Shown: positions 7,257 through 15,420, counted from the first letter of the stretch. The stretch: DNA of 41,869 nucleotides from Firmicutes bacterium UBA6226 (GCA_002441045.1 DJWQ01000128.1:9538-51406); one strand, 5' to 3'. Translations and numbers: made by a program. The notes: generated by a model not told the origin, from the sequence alone.

Positions 7257-9626
7257 ATGAAAAAACATCTGAGTATTTTGGCAGCTACGTTAATTATTTT
7301 TGCGATTACCTTTCAGTTATTTAAACCCAGTGAAAATTTACCAAGAGCAATCGATCAGAAGTTGGTCGAGCAGGTTGTAGAAAATTTATCAAGTAATACA
7401 TATTTAGGTAGGAAAGCTGGAACAAAAGAAAATAAAATGGCTTTGGACTATGTCGAGTCTCAATTTATTACGCTTGGGCTGTCTGCTTATAGACAATCCT
7501 TTGAAGCGTTGATACCCGAGACCGAAAATGAGTCCAATTTTTCTTTTTTTGATCCAGTTCTGCAAACAGATGTGATATTAACGCCGCATGTCGATTATAA
7601 AATGTTAACATGGGGACCATCAGGAAGTATAAATTATCAAGGCGATATCGTTTTTGCTGATAATAATGTTTATAAGGTTGATCCAGAACAATTAAAGGGG
7701 AAAATTGTAGTCACTCAAGGAACACCCTATATTGGAGATAGTTTAGAGCAAATTATTAACGCAGGCGCAGTAGGGGCATTCTATTATATTGGCAATTATG
7801 GCATCGATGAAATCGCAACTAAAAACTTGGATTTGGGGAATAAAACGGGAGATCATTTTGCACTGGGATTCATTAGTAGAGAACGGTATTTTGAGTTTAA
7901 ACAAATCGCATTACAAGATCAAATTGTTTCGAAAGAAATACTACCTTCTGGAACGATACATGGTTTTATTAAAGACGTTGATTTTAATCATCCTATTTTA
8001 TTCAATCCAGTTACGACTGAAAATATGTATATGACTTTAGATGGTCCGACTGATAACTTTAATGCTTATTTAAATGCTCATAAAGGGGAAACGTTTGTTG
8101 TACTTCAGGCATCAGTAGATCATGTTGGTACTATATTAAAGTCTATTGAAGAACAAACTTCTTTTCCTGGTGCTGCACATAGTGCAACTGGCGTTGGAAT
8201 TTTGCTTGATATAGCCAATGCAATTAAAGATAAAAGTGCAGATGCGAATATCATTTTCGCCATCACAAATGCAGATGATTCAGAAATGCAAGGCATTCGT
8301 CAAATGATGAAAGACTTTGATTCTGTTTTAGACAAAACGCTGTTTGTAAGTTTAGTCGATATTGGTGGCTTAAATTCAAATCAGACCTATTTGGGAGGTG
8401 TAGGAGAAGGAAACGAAGTCTACCTTTCCAAGTTTGTGGCGTTGGGCTCTAGAGAAGAAATCCCAACTCTATCTTATAGAACTTCACTTTCGACTACAAA
8501 CCCAGATATTTCTCTCATTATGGTGAGTCAAGATAATTCAAATGCCTATACGCTATTAGATCGACCGGAAACCGTCGATTATGAAAGTGTGAATAATGTT
8601 GCCCGACTCATCTATAAATGGTTAGGTTCCTCTTTTTATAAATACAATGCTTTTACAGGCATCCCAGTTAGCTTAAGAGTTGGCTTTGTAGTGGTATTGT
8701 TGATATTGCTTTTAAATTTCATTTTAGAATCGTATAAAGAACAATATCAGATATTGAAACGTATTTCTATATCAAGAATCTTTCTATTTGAAAAATGGCT
8801 TTTAAGCCTTTTGACAGCACTTGTTATTATCATACTCATGATTTTCGTGACCATGTTACCTCGCGATTTGAATTATGGTACCTATGGTGGTCGCTTTACA
8901 ACCAATTTCTCATTTGAGGTCATTATCCAGCAGATTGGGGATTTTATTTTAAACTTCAAACATTCAGGCGTAAAAGATGCTGAATTTGTAATGAGAACTT
9001 TTAAGAATAGTTTTATGTTATTGGCTATCGCTTCTTTTTTATCGCTTGTATTAGGTAGTTTGAAGGGGCTGTTTGATGCCTATAGTAACAAAGAGAATAC
9101 TGAATTGAGGAGTTTTACAAGTCTTGTAATCATGTCAGTTCCTGATATCATTTGGATTTTGATTTCACATCTAATCATCATCGCAGTTGGTAAAAAGATG
9201 GAACTACCACTTCTGAGACAAATGGTATTTCCAATCTTAACACTTACCATTATGCCAATGGTATATTTAAGTCGTATTGCTTATCTTTCTTTTATTGAAG
9301 AAAAGGGAAAACCATATTTTATAGCTCTAATATCGAGAGGAATTAAAAAAAGAACGATTTTTTTGGGTCATATGATTGTTCCAACTTTGCAAAAGGTATT
9401 TACTTCATACCTAGGAATTTTGCCACTTATGATTTCAAATATGATTATTATTGAGTATCTATTTGATTATAAGGGATTAGCGAATTTTGTATTAATCGCT
9501 GATCGAACACAGGATCAAACAACCTTTATCGTTCTGTTGATTGGAATAAGCATTCTTTATCTTCTATTCTCTTGGATGACGAAGCTTGGTATTTACTCAC
9601 TGACATCTAGAAGAAGGAGGCGATAA
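7257..9626 (+). CDS. DppB-like ABC permease fused to an N-terminal degenerate M28 peptidase domain
   Basis: This 789-residue protein has helix 1 at residues 5-22, a large domain at about 30-465, a helix at 471-490, then a full DppB-type permease (helices near 512-534, 583-607, 618-644, 652-675, 715-735, 755-775). The EAA loop is visible as SRGIKKRTIFLGHMIVPTLQ. The large domain resembles an M28 aminopeptidase with a PA-type insert (LKGKIVVTQG, AGAVGAFYY near 146-177). Zinc-site motifs are altered by eye: usual HxD reads SVD (286-288), GAxDNxxG reads GAAHSATG (305-312), the EE pair reads DD (340-341), and the final SDH/His region is lost; D368 remains. It is probably extracytoplasmic and inactive. 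The ATG at 7257 has GAGGGG 4 bases upstream. It is the first gene of a four-gene ABC operon. Confidence 0.9.
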   Translation: MKKHLSILAATLIIFAITFQLFKPSENLPRAIDQKLVEQVVENLSSNTYLGRKAGTKENKMALDYVESQFITLGLSAYRQSFEALIPETENESNFSFFDPVLQTDVILTPHVDYKMLTWGPSGSINYQGDIVFADNNVYKVDPEQLKGKIVVTQGTPYIGDSLEQIINAGAVGAFYYIGNYGIDEIATKNLDLGNKTGDHFALGFISRERYFEFKQIALQDQIVSKEILPSGTIHGFIKDVDFNHPILFNPVTTENMYMTLDGPTDNFNAYLNAHKGETFVVLQASVDHVGTILKSIEEQTSFPGAAHSATGVGILLDIANAIKDKSADANIIFAITNADDSEMQGIRQMMKDFDSVLDKTLFVSLVDIGGLNSNQTYLGGVGEGNEVYLSKFVALGSREEIPTLSYRTSLSTTNPDISLIMVSQDNSNAYTLLDRPETVDYESVNNVARLIYKWLGSSFYKYNAFTGIPVSLRVGFVVVLLILLLNFILESYKEQYQILKRISISRIFLFEKWLLSLLTALVIIILMIFVTMLPRDLNYGTYGGRFTTNFSFEVIIQQIGDFILNFKHSGVKDAEFVMRTFKNSFMLLAIASFLSLVLGSLKGLFDAYSNKENTELRSFTSLVIMSVPDIIWILISHLIIIAVGKKMELPLLRQMVFPILTLTIMPMVYLSRIAYLSFIEEKGKPYFIALISRGIKKRTIFLGHMIVPTLQKVFTSYLGILPLMISNMIIIEYLFDYKGLANFVLIADRTQDQTTFIVLLIGISILYLLFSWMTKLGIYSLTSRRRRR

Positions 9627-9628
9627 TC

Positions 9629-11794
9629 ATGTTTAGGAAATTTCAGTTCTTCTTTGGCCTTGCGATTGTCATGGTTATTCTCTTAATGATGTTTGTACCT
9701 ACCTTGTTCACAAATATAAACCCTTACGCAACTGAAGGATTAAGATCTTATGTTGATGATGCAGGGACCTTTCACCTTGAAAAGGCACCTTTTAAGCCTC
9801 AAAGTGATATCTGGATGGGAACCGATGAGCTAGGAAGAAGCATATGGGCATTAATTGTTTATGGGACCAAACTAACCATTACATTGGCTGGTTTAATTGT
9901 CATACTTAGATTTTTAATTGCAATTCCTATTGGCATGCTAGCTGGATTCGGTTCAGTCAGCGCACATAGTATAATTGATAAAATGAATCGCTTCTTAGGT
10001 ACGATACCAACTTTATTACTTAGCATTTTAATTCTTAGGATGGATTTTTTTACCAATTTAGGCAAGGCACAATCGATCATTTCCTTTGTAATTGTACTTA
10101 GTATAATTGGATTTGCTAAACTAGCTGTTGTTATTGAAGAGCGTGTTAAAGCCATAAATAATGAACCATTTGTAACAGGGGATATCGCTCTAGGAAAAAG
10201 GCCATTTCAAATCGCTACAACCACAATATTGCGACATTTGTATCCAGAGCTAATAGCAATGTTTTTTATGGAAATTGCTAGAGCGCTAACGCTGTTATTA
10301 CAACTTGGTTTATTTGCTGTATTCGTTGGGAATGTTAAGTTTATTGAGGATAGCTCTAACGGGAACATTAAGACCATGAATGTTTCGTATGAACCTGAGT
10401 GGGCAAGCATGCTGGGTGCTGCAAGAATTCATTTGAGATCAGCACCTTGGATTGTATTTTTTCCGTCACTTGCTTTTTTTATTAGTGTATTAGGATTCAA
10501 TGCATTTGGTGAGAGTGTTAGAAAACTTTTGAAAGGTGAACTTAAGATAAAAAGAATCAAACCAATCCTATTGACAATAAGTGTCATTTTTATTGTATTT
10601 ATTTTAGGTTATCAAGCTGTTGAGTGGGTTGGGGTTAATACCGGCTACTCTTCTGAACAAGTAGTAACTGATCATCTTATGCTTGAAGCGGGTCCGATTT
10701 TACTTGGTAATGATAATGCATTAAAGGCAGCGGATTGGATAAGCTCAGAACTAGATGAAAGAGGCTTTTCACCCTTAAAAGGTAGTAGCTATATTGATCC
10801 TTATAAAATAAATAGTGGTTATTTTGCCATAAATGATGAAGTGCTTTTAAATCAATCGAATTTTAAAGGTAAATTTGAGTGGGTTGGCTATGGTAACTAC
10901 AATTTATCTGCTGAAATTGTTGATCTAAAGGACATTGATATTCTCAATATTGAAACGGATGATCTCACAAAATATTCAGGAAAAGTGATCTTACTCAATG
11001 GTGAATTTTACAATCATGAAGCAATCGTAAAAGTTACTGAAGGAATAATATCAAGTTCTAAAGTTGCTGGAGTGATATGGTTGAAACCACTTAATGAGGT
11101 TGAAATCAAATGGGTTTCCAAACAGAGCTTTGAAGTGCCAGTTTTATATGTTTCAGATGAAGCTGAACTAAAAAATGGAGATCAGATCTTTGTTCAATCT
11201 GAGATGGGTACACTAGGTAGTTCAGGAAACAATATATACGGTATTTTAAAAGGAACAAATATAAATCATGGAGAGGAAGCTTTGATATATGGGTTTGGAT
11301 ATAATGCCATGGATCAAACTAACTTTACAGAGCAAATGTCATTTAATCTATCTTTAATAGATTCATTGATTAAAGACGAAGCGAATCGCAAAAGAACCAT
11401 TATCGTTTTATTTTTTGATGGGAGCTCAAACTATCAGTTTGATGGCAGAGTCAGTTATGCGAATCAATCTTTATATCCTCAAAAAGATATTTTACTCTAT
11501 TTTGACATGACACATATTGAGGCAGGCGAAACGGGATCGATTATTTTTAATCAAGATCAATCACCGATATCAAGGTATTATGCTTACAGTTTTGCAGTTC
11601 AACTAGATGAAGCATTGAGTAGCTTTTCGGATTCAGTAATTAAAAATCAAAAGATTTGGAAAAACGATGACATACTTTACTTATCAAAAGGGATACCAAC
11701 CTTGACCGTAGGTTTTATAAAAAACGAAAATGGTGAAACTTTACACAATTTGGGAAGTATCCTTTCTAAAGTCATTCGAAAAAACAATTACTAA
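9629..11794 (+). CDS. DppC-like ABC permease fused to a C-terminal degenerate M28-like domain
   Basis: Residues 1-300 of this 721-residue protein are a DppC-type permease: the motif MGTDELGRSIWALIVYG (63-79), an EAA loop around 179-206 (TGDIALGKRPFQ, LRHLYPEL) and the typical last segment FFPSLAFFISVLGFNAFGE. An added helix at 311-331 should place the remaining 390 residues outside the cell. That part has a PA-like stretch (KYSGKVILLNGEF, near 448-460) and an M28-like core (NNIYGILKGTN at 534-544, then YGFGYN and IIVLFFDGSS). HxD reads GYN and EE reads SS, and I find no GAxDN motif, so zinc binding looks lost. Only 2 bases separate it from the upstream permease gene, and GGAGG precedes the ATG. 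The permease call is firm; the M28 relation of the tail is weaker than in its partner. Confidence 0.87.
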   Translation: MFRKFQFFFGLAIVMVILLMMFVPTLFTNINPYATEGLRSYVDDAGTFHLEKAPFKPQSDIWMGTDELGRSIWALIVYGTKLTITLAGLIVILRFLIAIPIGMLAGFGSVSAHSIIDKMNRFLGTIPTLLLSILILRMDFFTNLGKAQSIISFVIVLSIIGFAKLAVVIEERVKAINNEPFVTGDIALGKRPFQIATTTILRHLYPELIAMFFMEIARALTLLLQLGLFAVFVGNVKFIEDSSNGNIKTMNVSYEPEWASMLGAARIHLRSAPWIVFFPSLAFFISVLGFNAFGESVRKLLKGELKIKRIKPILLTISVIFIVFILGYQAVEWVGVNTGYSSEQVVTDHLMLEAGPILLGNDNALKAADWISSELDERGFSPLKGSSYIDPYKINSGYFAINDEVLLNQSNFKGKFEWVGYGNYNLSAEIVDLKDIDILNIETDDLTKYSGKVILLNGEFYNHEAIVKVTEGIISSSKVAGVIWLKPLNEVEIKWVSKQSFEVPVLYVSDEAELKNGDQIFVQSEMGTLGSSGNNIYGILKGTNINHGEEALIYGFGYNAMDQTNFTEQMSFNLSLIDSLIKDEANRKRTIIVLFFDGSSNYQFDGRVSYANQSLYPQKDILLYFDMTHIEAGETGSIIFNQDQSPISRYYAYSFAVQLDEALSSFSDSVIKNQKIWKNDDILYLSKGIPTLTVGFIKNENGETLHNLGSILSKVIRKNNY

Positions 11795-11803
11795 GAGGTA
11801 ATC

Positions 11804-12757
11804 ATGTTAGAAATAGATAATCTTACCGTAAAACTCAACCATACTGAGATTGTTAGAGGAATTAGCTTCAATCTTGAAAAAGGGAAAATTCTAAGTGTTC
11901 TTGGAGAATCCGGATCTGGGAAAAGTGTAACCGCTATGTCAATCCTAAGACTATTTGAAGAGGATCATTCAGAAATACTAGCAAATAGTTTGAAATATGA
12001 TGAATACGACTTGAAGCATATTAGTAAAAATCAGTTAGAGAACATTCGCGGGAAGAAAATCGCATATATTTTTCAAAATCCTATAGATGCATTAAGTCCT
12101 TATAGAAGGATAGGACATCAATTCAAGGAAGTTTTGAACTCTCATGGAATGCAATATGACAAACAAGAAGTACTCAAATGGTTAGATTTGGTTGGGCTTG
12201 GCAAAGAGAAAGCGTATATTTTAAGAAAATACCCACATCAGCTAAGCGGTGGACAAGCACAAAGAGTAACTATTGCACTTGCTTTGTGCCTAAATCCTGA
12301 GATTATTATTGCTGATGAACCAACAAGTTCTATAGATGCATCACTAACAGATACTATAATAGATTTATTAGTAAGTATTAACCAAAAAATGAACATATCG
12401 ATTTTATTTATCACACATGATTTTGATCTTGCAACGCGAATTAGCGATGATATCCTTATTTTATACGGGGGTCTCGTGATGGAATATGGTGAAAAAGCGA
12501 ATATCGTTAATCGTCCAAAGCATCCGTATACTGTAGAGCTTTTTAAATGTGTTCGTTCAATTAATAGTAGAGAAGAGAGATTGTATGCACTCTCAGGCTA
12601 TGCGCTTGATCCAAAAGCGTTTAAAAACCAATGTCCTTTTGCAGAAAGATGTCACCAAGTAAAGAAAGCCTGTTATCAGAAGATACCTTCTATAGCATTT
12701 GATGAGTATGGAACACAAATTAGATGTGTGTTATATGATGAGGTGTTGAATGAATAA
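11804..12757 (+). CDS. DppD/OppD-like ABC transporter ATPase
   Basis: This 317-residue cytoplasmic ATPase powers the transporter with the two fused permeases. Visible motifs are Walker A GESGSGKS (near 34-41), Q-loop YIFQNPIDALSP, ABC signature LSGGQAQRV, Walker B IIIADEPTS and the switch His in ITHDFD. The C-terminal oligopeptide-transporter domain is present with its Cys motif (CPFAERCHQVKKAC and a later Cys in IRCVLYD), which in this family can bind an Fe-S cluster. It starts 9 bases after the permease gene with an AGAGG site and overlaps the next ATPase gene by 8 bases. Family membership is clear; peptide specificity is an inference from the Dpp/Opp family and is not shown for this operon. 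Confidence 0.94.
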   Translation: MLEIDNLTVKLNHTEIVRGISFNLEKGKILSVLGESGSGKSVTAMSILRLFEEDHSEILANSLKYDEYDLKHISKNQLENIRGKKIAYIFQNPIDALSPYRRIGHQFKEVLNSHGMQYDKQEVLKWLDLVGLGKEKAYILRKYPHQLSGGQAQRVTIALALCLNPEIIIADEPTSSIDASLTDTIIDLLVSINQKMNISILFITHDFDLATRISDDILILYGGLVMEYGEKANIVNRPKHPYTVELFKCVRSINSREERLYALSGYALDPKAFKNQCPFAERCHQVKKACYQKIPSIAFDEYGTQIRCVLYDEVLNE

Positions 12758-13520
12758 AGAGAACATTATACTATCGGTTTTAAACGTGAGTAAATCATTT
12801 TATACAAAGGGTACTGTATTCGGTAAGGCCGTTGAGATTAAGGCCGTTAATCGAGTTTCTTTTGATTTGTATGAAGGTGAGACTTTGGGCTTAATTGGAG
12901 AAAGTGGCAGTGGTAAAACTACGTTATCTCATATGTTACTCAAGCTAGTTCAGCATGACTCAGGTGAGTTTAGATTTAGAGAGGATGTTTCTGAGCATTT
13001 TAGAAAATCAGTCCAAATTGTATTTCAGTACACTTACGGTGCAATGGATCCTCTAAAAACTGTGAGACAATTGATGATAGAACCCCTTAAAATACATCAA
13101 ATATGTGACAGCAATCATTATGAGCAGATGAGTATAGAGCTTTTAAATCAAGTTGGTCTATCTGAAAAGATGTTGGAACGACGAATTTCTGAGATTAGTG
13201 GTGGACAAAAGCAACGTTTGGGAATAGCGAGGGCTTTGGCGACTAAGCCAAAAATAATCGTTTTAGATGAACCAGTTTCAGCACTGGATATATCTGTTCA
13301 AGGTCAGATTATCAATTTACTTCATGATTTAAAACAGGAGTTTGGTTTAACCTATTTGTTTATTACACATGATTTGAAAATAGCCCGACATTTATCTGAT
13401 CGACTTGCAGTAATGAAAGAAGGCTCTATCATTGAAATTGGTGATACAGATGCAATCCTCAATACACCAAAGGCAGATTATACCAAACAATTGATTCGTA
13501 CAATAAATAAAATAGAATAG
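12750..13520 (+). CDS. DppF/OppF-like ABC transporter ATPase, short form
   Basis: The second ATPase, 256 residues, has Walker A GESGSGKTT, the Q-loop IVFQYTYGAMDP, signature ISGGQKQRL, Walker B IIVLDEPVSAL and ITHDL. It would pair with the DppD-like subunit under the permease heterodimer. It ends soon after the nucleotide-binding domain and lacks the C-terminal Cys-containing extension found in most DppF/OppF proteins (usually about 310-330 residues). The ATG overlaps the upstream gene by 8 bases, and the GAGGTG before it lies in that gene's last codons, which implies coupled translation. A strong terminator follows, so the operon ends here with no solute-binding protein gene. Confidence 0.93.
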   Translation: MNKENIILSVLNVSKSFYTKGTVFGKAVEIKAVNRVSFDLYEGETLGLIGESGSGKTTLSHMLLKLVQHDSGEFRFREDVSEHFRKSVQIVFQYTYGAMDPLKTVRQLMIEPLKIHQICDSNHYEQMSIELLNQVGLSEKMLERRISEISGGQKQRLGIARALATKPKIIVLDEPVSALDISVQGQIINLLHDLKQEFGLTYLFITHDLKIARHLSDRLAVMKEGSIIEIGDTDAILNTPKADYTKQLIRTINKIE

Positions 13521-13530
13521 TAAATGTTCC

Positions 13531-13558
13531 AAGACCTTCATAATGTGAAGGTCTTTTT
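13531..13558 (+). terminator. Intrinsic terminator of the ABC operon
   Basis: AAGACCTTCA (13531-13540) pairs perfectly with TGAAGGTCTT (13546-13555) around a 5-base loop, followed by T's. Confidence 0.9.
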
Positions 13559-13594
13559 ATTTTATTTTAAATATTGTGAATAAATTTTAAATAA

Positions 13595-13634
13595 ATTTTG
13601 TAGTATTTTGTAACATTTTGTAGGATTGTGTAGG
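13595..13634 (+). repeat. Four tandem 10-bp repeats, candidate regulator-binding array
   Basis: Four units of the form ATTTTGTANN start at 13595, 13605, 13615 and 13625; the last has one change (ATTGTGTAGG). The exact 10-base period puts each copy on the same face of the helix. The array lies about 100 bases before the TRAP receptor start and after the ABC terminator, so it most likely controls the TRAP operon. The binding protein is unknown; OmpR-family and PhoP-type regulators use such direct repeats. Confidence 0.55.
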
Positions 13635-13655
13635 GCTAATGATATAAATAATCGA

Positions 13656-13681
13656 TTCATGTATTTGTATGCGTACATGAA
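13656..13681 (+). promoter_or_regulatory. Perfect 8-bp inverted repeat, candidate operator
   Basis: TTCATGTA (13656-13663) and TACATGAA (13674-13681) are exact inverted copies separated by 10 bases. They lie about 55 bases before the TRAP receptor gene and just after the 10-bp repeat array. There is no T run, so it is not a terminator. Confidence 0.5.
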
Positions 13682-13736
13682 CTCTTTGGGGAGCATACAG
13701 GGTTAGGTTAATAAAAATGTTGAGCAGGAGGAAATT

Positions 13737-14759
13737 ATGAAAAAAGCAATATCGTTATTATTGGTTTTACTATTAATGTTCACACTTGTAACAGGCTGTT
13801 CAAACAGTGAACCAGCAACTACAGAAGCGACAACAGCTGCTGCAGCAGGCGAAACAACAGCAGCAAATACAGAAGAACAAGTATCATTTGACAATATCTT
13901 TGTTAATATCGGTACTGGTGGAACTGCAGGAACTTACTTCCCACTTGGCGGTGCTTTCGCTGAAATTTGGAACAACAACATTAAAGGTATCAATGCTACT
14001 GCACAATCAACAGGTGCTTCTGTTGCAAACATTAACCTTTTAATCGATGGTGAAGTAGAAGTGGTTATCGTTCAAAACGATACAGCACTTTACGCTCATG
14101 ATGGCGTTCAAATGTTTGACGGACAGCCTTTTGATAAATTAAGAGGTCTTGCAACACTCTATAGCGAACCATTACAAATCGTTACAACTGATCCTACTAT
14201 CAAAACGGTTGCAGACTTAAAAGGCAAAAAAGTAGCTGTTGGCGCAATTGGTTCTGGTGTTGAAGCGAATGCTAGACAAATTATCGCGGCTGCAGGTATG
14301 GATTTTGAAAAAGATATCGATCCTAAGTTCTTATCATTTGCTGAAGCTTCTTCAGGTTTAAAAGATAAACAAGTTGATGCTGCATTCTTAACTGCTGGTA
14401 TTCCAACAGCAGCAATTCAAGACCTTTCAGCTCAAAATGATGTATTCATCGTCGCAATCGATGGTGATGTTGCAGCAACACTAAAATCTGACTATAAATT
14501 CTTTACAGATTATGTGATTCCAGCAAACACTTACAAAGGTCAAACAGAAGATGTGCCTACATTAACTGTTAAATCTATGCTTTGTGTATCAGCTGATATG
14601 GATGAAAAATTAGCTTACGAATTAACAAAACAAATTTATGAAAACCTTGATAGAGTTGTATTAGCTCATAACGTAGGTAAATATATTACAAAAGAGACTG
14701 CTCAAGATGCGATGTCAGTTCCGTTACATCCAGGTGCAGAAAGATACTTTAACGAATAA
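13737..14759 (+). CDS. TRAP transporter solute receptor, TAXI family
   Basis: This 340-residue lipoprotein captures the substrate for the TRAP transporter encoded downstream. The lipobox is LVTGC (Cys about residue 21), followed by a Thr/Ala-rich linker typical of surface lipoproteins. The mature part starts with the TAXI hallmark VNIGTGGTAGTYFPLGGAFA and continues with TAQSTGASVANINLL, VAVGAIGSGVEANA and VPLHPGAERYFNE at the end. TAXI receptors usually bind small organic acids such as glutamate or 2-oxoglutarate; the ligand here is not determinable. A strong AGGAGG site precedes the ATG. A hairpin-forming gap separates it from the next gene, which may set higher expression of the receptor. 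Confidence 0.95.
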   Translation: MKKAISLLLVLLLMFTLVTGCSNSEPATTEATTAAAAGETTAANTEEQVSFDNIFVNIGTGGTAGTYFPLGGAFAEIWNNNIKGINATAQSTGASVANINLLIDGEVEVVIVQNDTALYAHDGVQMFDGQPFDKLRGLATLYSEPLQIVTTDPTIKTVADLKGKKVAVGAIGSGVEANARQIIAAAGMDFEKDIDPKFLSFAEASSGLKDKQVDAAFLTAGIPTAAIQDLSAQNDVFIVAIDGDVAATLKSDYKFFTDYVIPANTYKGQTEDVPTLTVKSMLCVSADMDEKLAYELTKQIYENLDRVVLAHNVGKYITKETAQDAMSVPLHPGAERYFNE

Positions 14760-14761
14760 TT

Positions 14762-14796
14762 GAGATTATTTAATTAGGTAGGGTCTAGTTAATCTC
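14762..14796 (+). promoter_or_regulatory. Possible RNA hairpin between the receptor gene and the rest of the TRAP operon
   Basis: GAGATTA (14762-14768) can pair with TAATCTC (14790-14796), or alternatively TTAATTAG (14770-14777) with CTAGTTAA (14785-14792). The two pairings share bases 14790-14792, so they compete. There is no T run. Such a structure could stabilise the receptor mRNA or reduce read-through. Confidence 0.35.
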
Positions 14797-14835
14797 CCAA
14801 GTTTTCCCCAAAATAAAAAAGAGAGAAGGGAAGCT

Positions 14836-15405
14836 TTGTTTAGAAAAGTAATCATCGGATTGTTGAGTGCACTTCTATTGGTGATTTTGGTTTTAACTGG
14901 TCTTCATGAGCGGACTGTAGTAATAATTGAAAATATTAAAACTGGTGAACAACATGATTTTTTTCCTGAGGATGATCATTTTATCTTAGGATATACGCAT
15001 TCTGTTTTGCTAACACCCGTAGAGGAGTATTTTGAAATCGATAAAAATAATAACCTTATACTCCAAAAGACGATTTATGAGTCTTTTGGAGTAGGGCTTC
15101 CTTATGAACAAGAGACTGATGCGGAATTTGAAATAGTGGATGGTAAGTTTATATTATATTTAGATCGGACGTTTGAACAGGTAAATATGATTGCATCGCC
15201 AATACCGAAACATCTAATTAAGGTTAATGGTGTAAGCTCTTATATCGCAGAAATGTTCAGTAAGGAAGAAATAGATGTAACTAGTGAAGCGTTTAAAACG
15301 CTAATTAAGGAAGACGAGGAACGAGAAAAGTACACGCACGATATAAAGATATATGCAATAAAAAAGAAAGTTTTTGAAATAGGCAACTACCATGTTGTCT
15401 TATAA
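14836..15405 (+). CDS. DUF1850-family protein of a TRAP-TAXI operon
   Basis: This 189-residue protein has one N-terminal hydrophobic segment (residues 5-24) and is otherwise polar, so it is probably membrane-anchored with an outer domain. It fits the DUF1850 family through FILGYTHSVLLTPVEEYFEI and ESFGVGLPYEQE. DUF1850 genes commonly sit between TAXI receptor and fused permease genes, exactly as here, but their function is unknown; an accessory role in the transporter is inferred. I use the TTG start at 14836, with GAAGGG 5 bases upstream. It ends 15 bases before the permease start, which supports one operon. Confidence 0.85.
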   Translation: MFRKVIIGLLSALLLVILVLTGLHERTVVIIENIKTGEQHDFFPEDDHFILGYTHSVLLTPVEEYFEIDKNNNLILQKTIYESFGVGLPYEQETDAEFEIVDGKFILYLDRTFEQVNMIASPIPKHLIKVNGVSSYIAEMFSKEEIDVTSEAFKTLIKEDEEREKYTHDIKIYAIKKKVFEIGNYHVVL

Positions 15406-15420
15406 GGAAGGATCGGTGTC

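Noticed and set aside
7142..7324. A 60-codon reading frame across the tRNA-Gly gene
   Set aside because: It runs through a complete tRNA cloverleaf and into another gene in a different frame; no ribosome binding site.
7257..11794. The M28/permease fusions as artefacts of frameshift or misassembly
   Set aside because: Both frames are continuous over more than 2 kb, and the same type of fusion occurs in two successive genes with sensible topology.
13807..14043. Gln-rich 78-codon frame inside the TAXI receptor gene
   Set aside because: It is a shifted reading of the Thr/Ala-rich linker (ACA/GCA codons), with no ribosome binding site.
13737..14759. TAXI receptor as the missing binding protein of the ABC transporter
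   Set aside because: It is separated by a strong terminator, belongs to the TRAP receptor family and is followed by its own TRAP permease.
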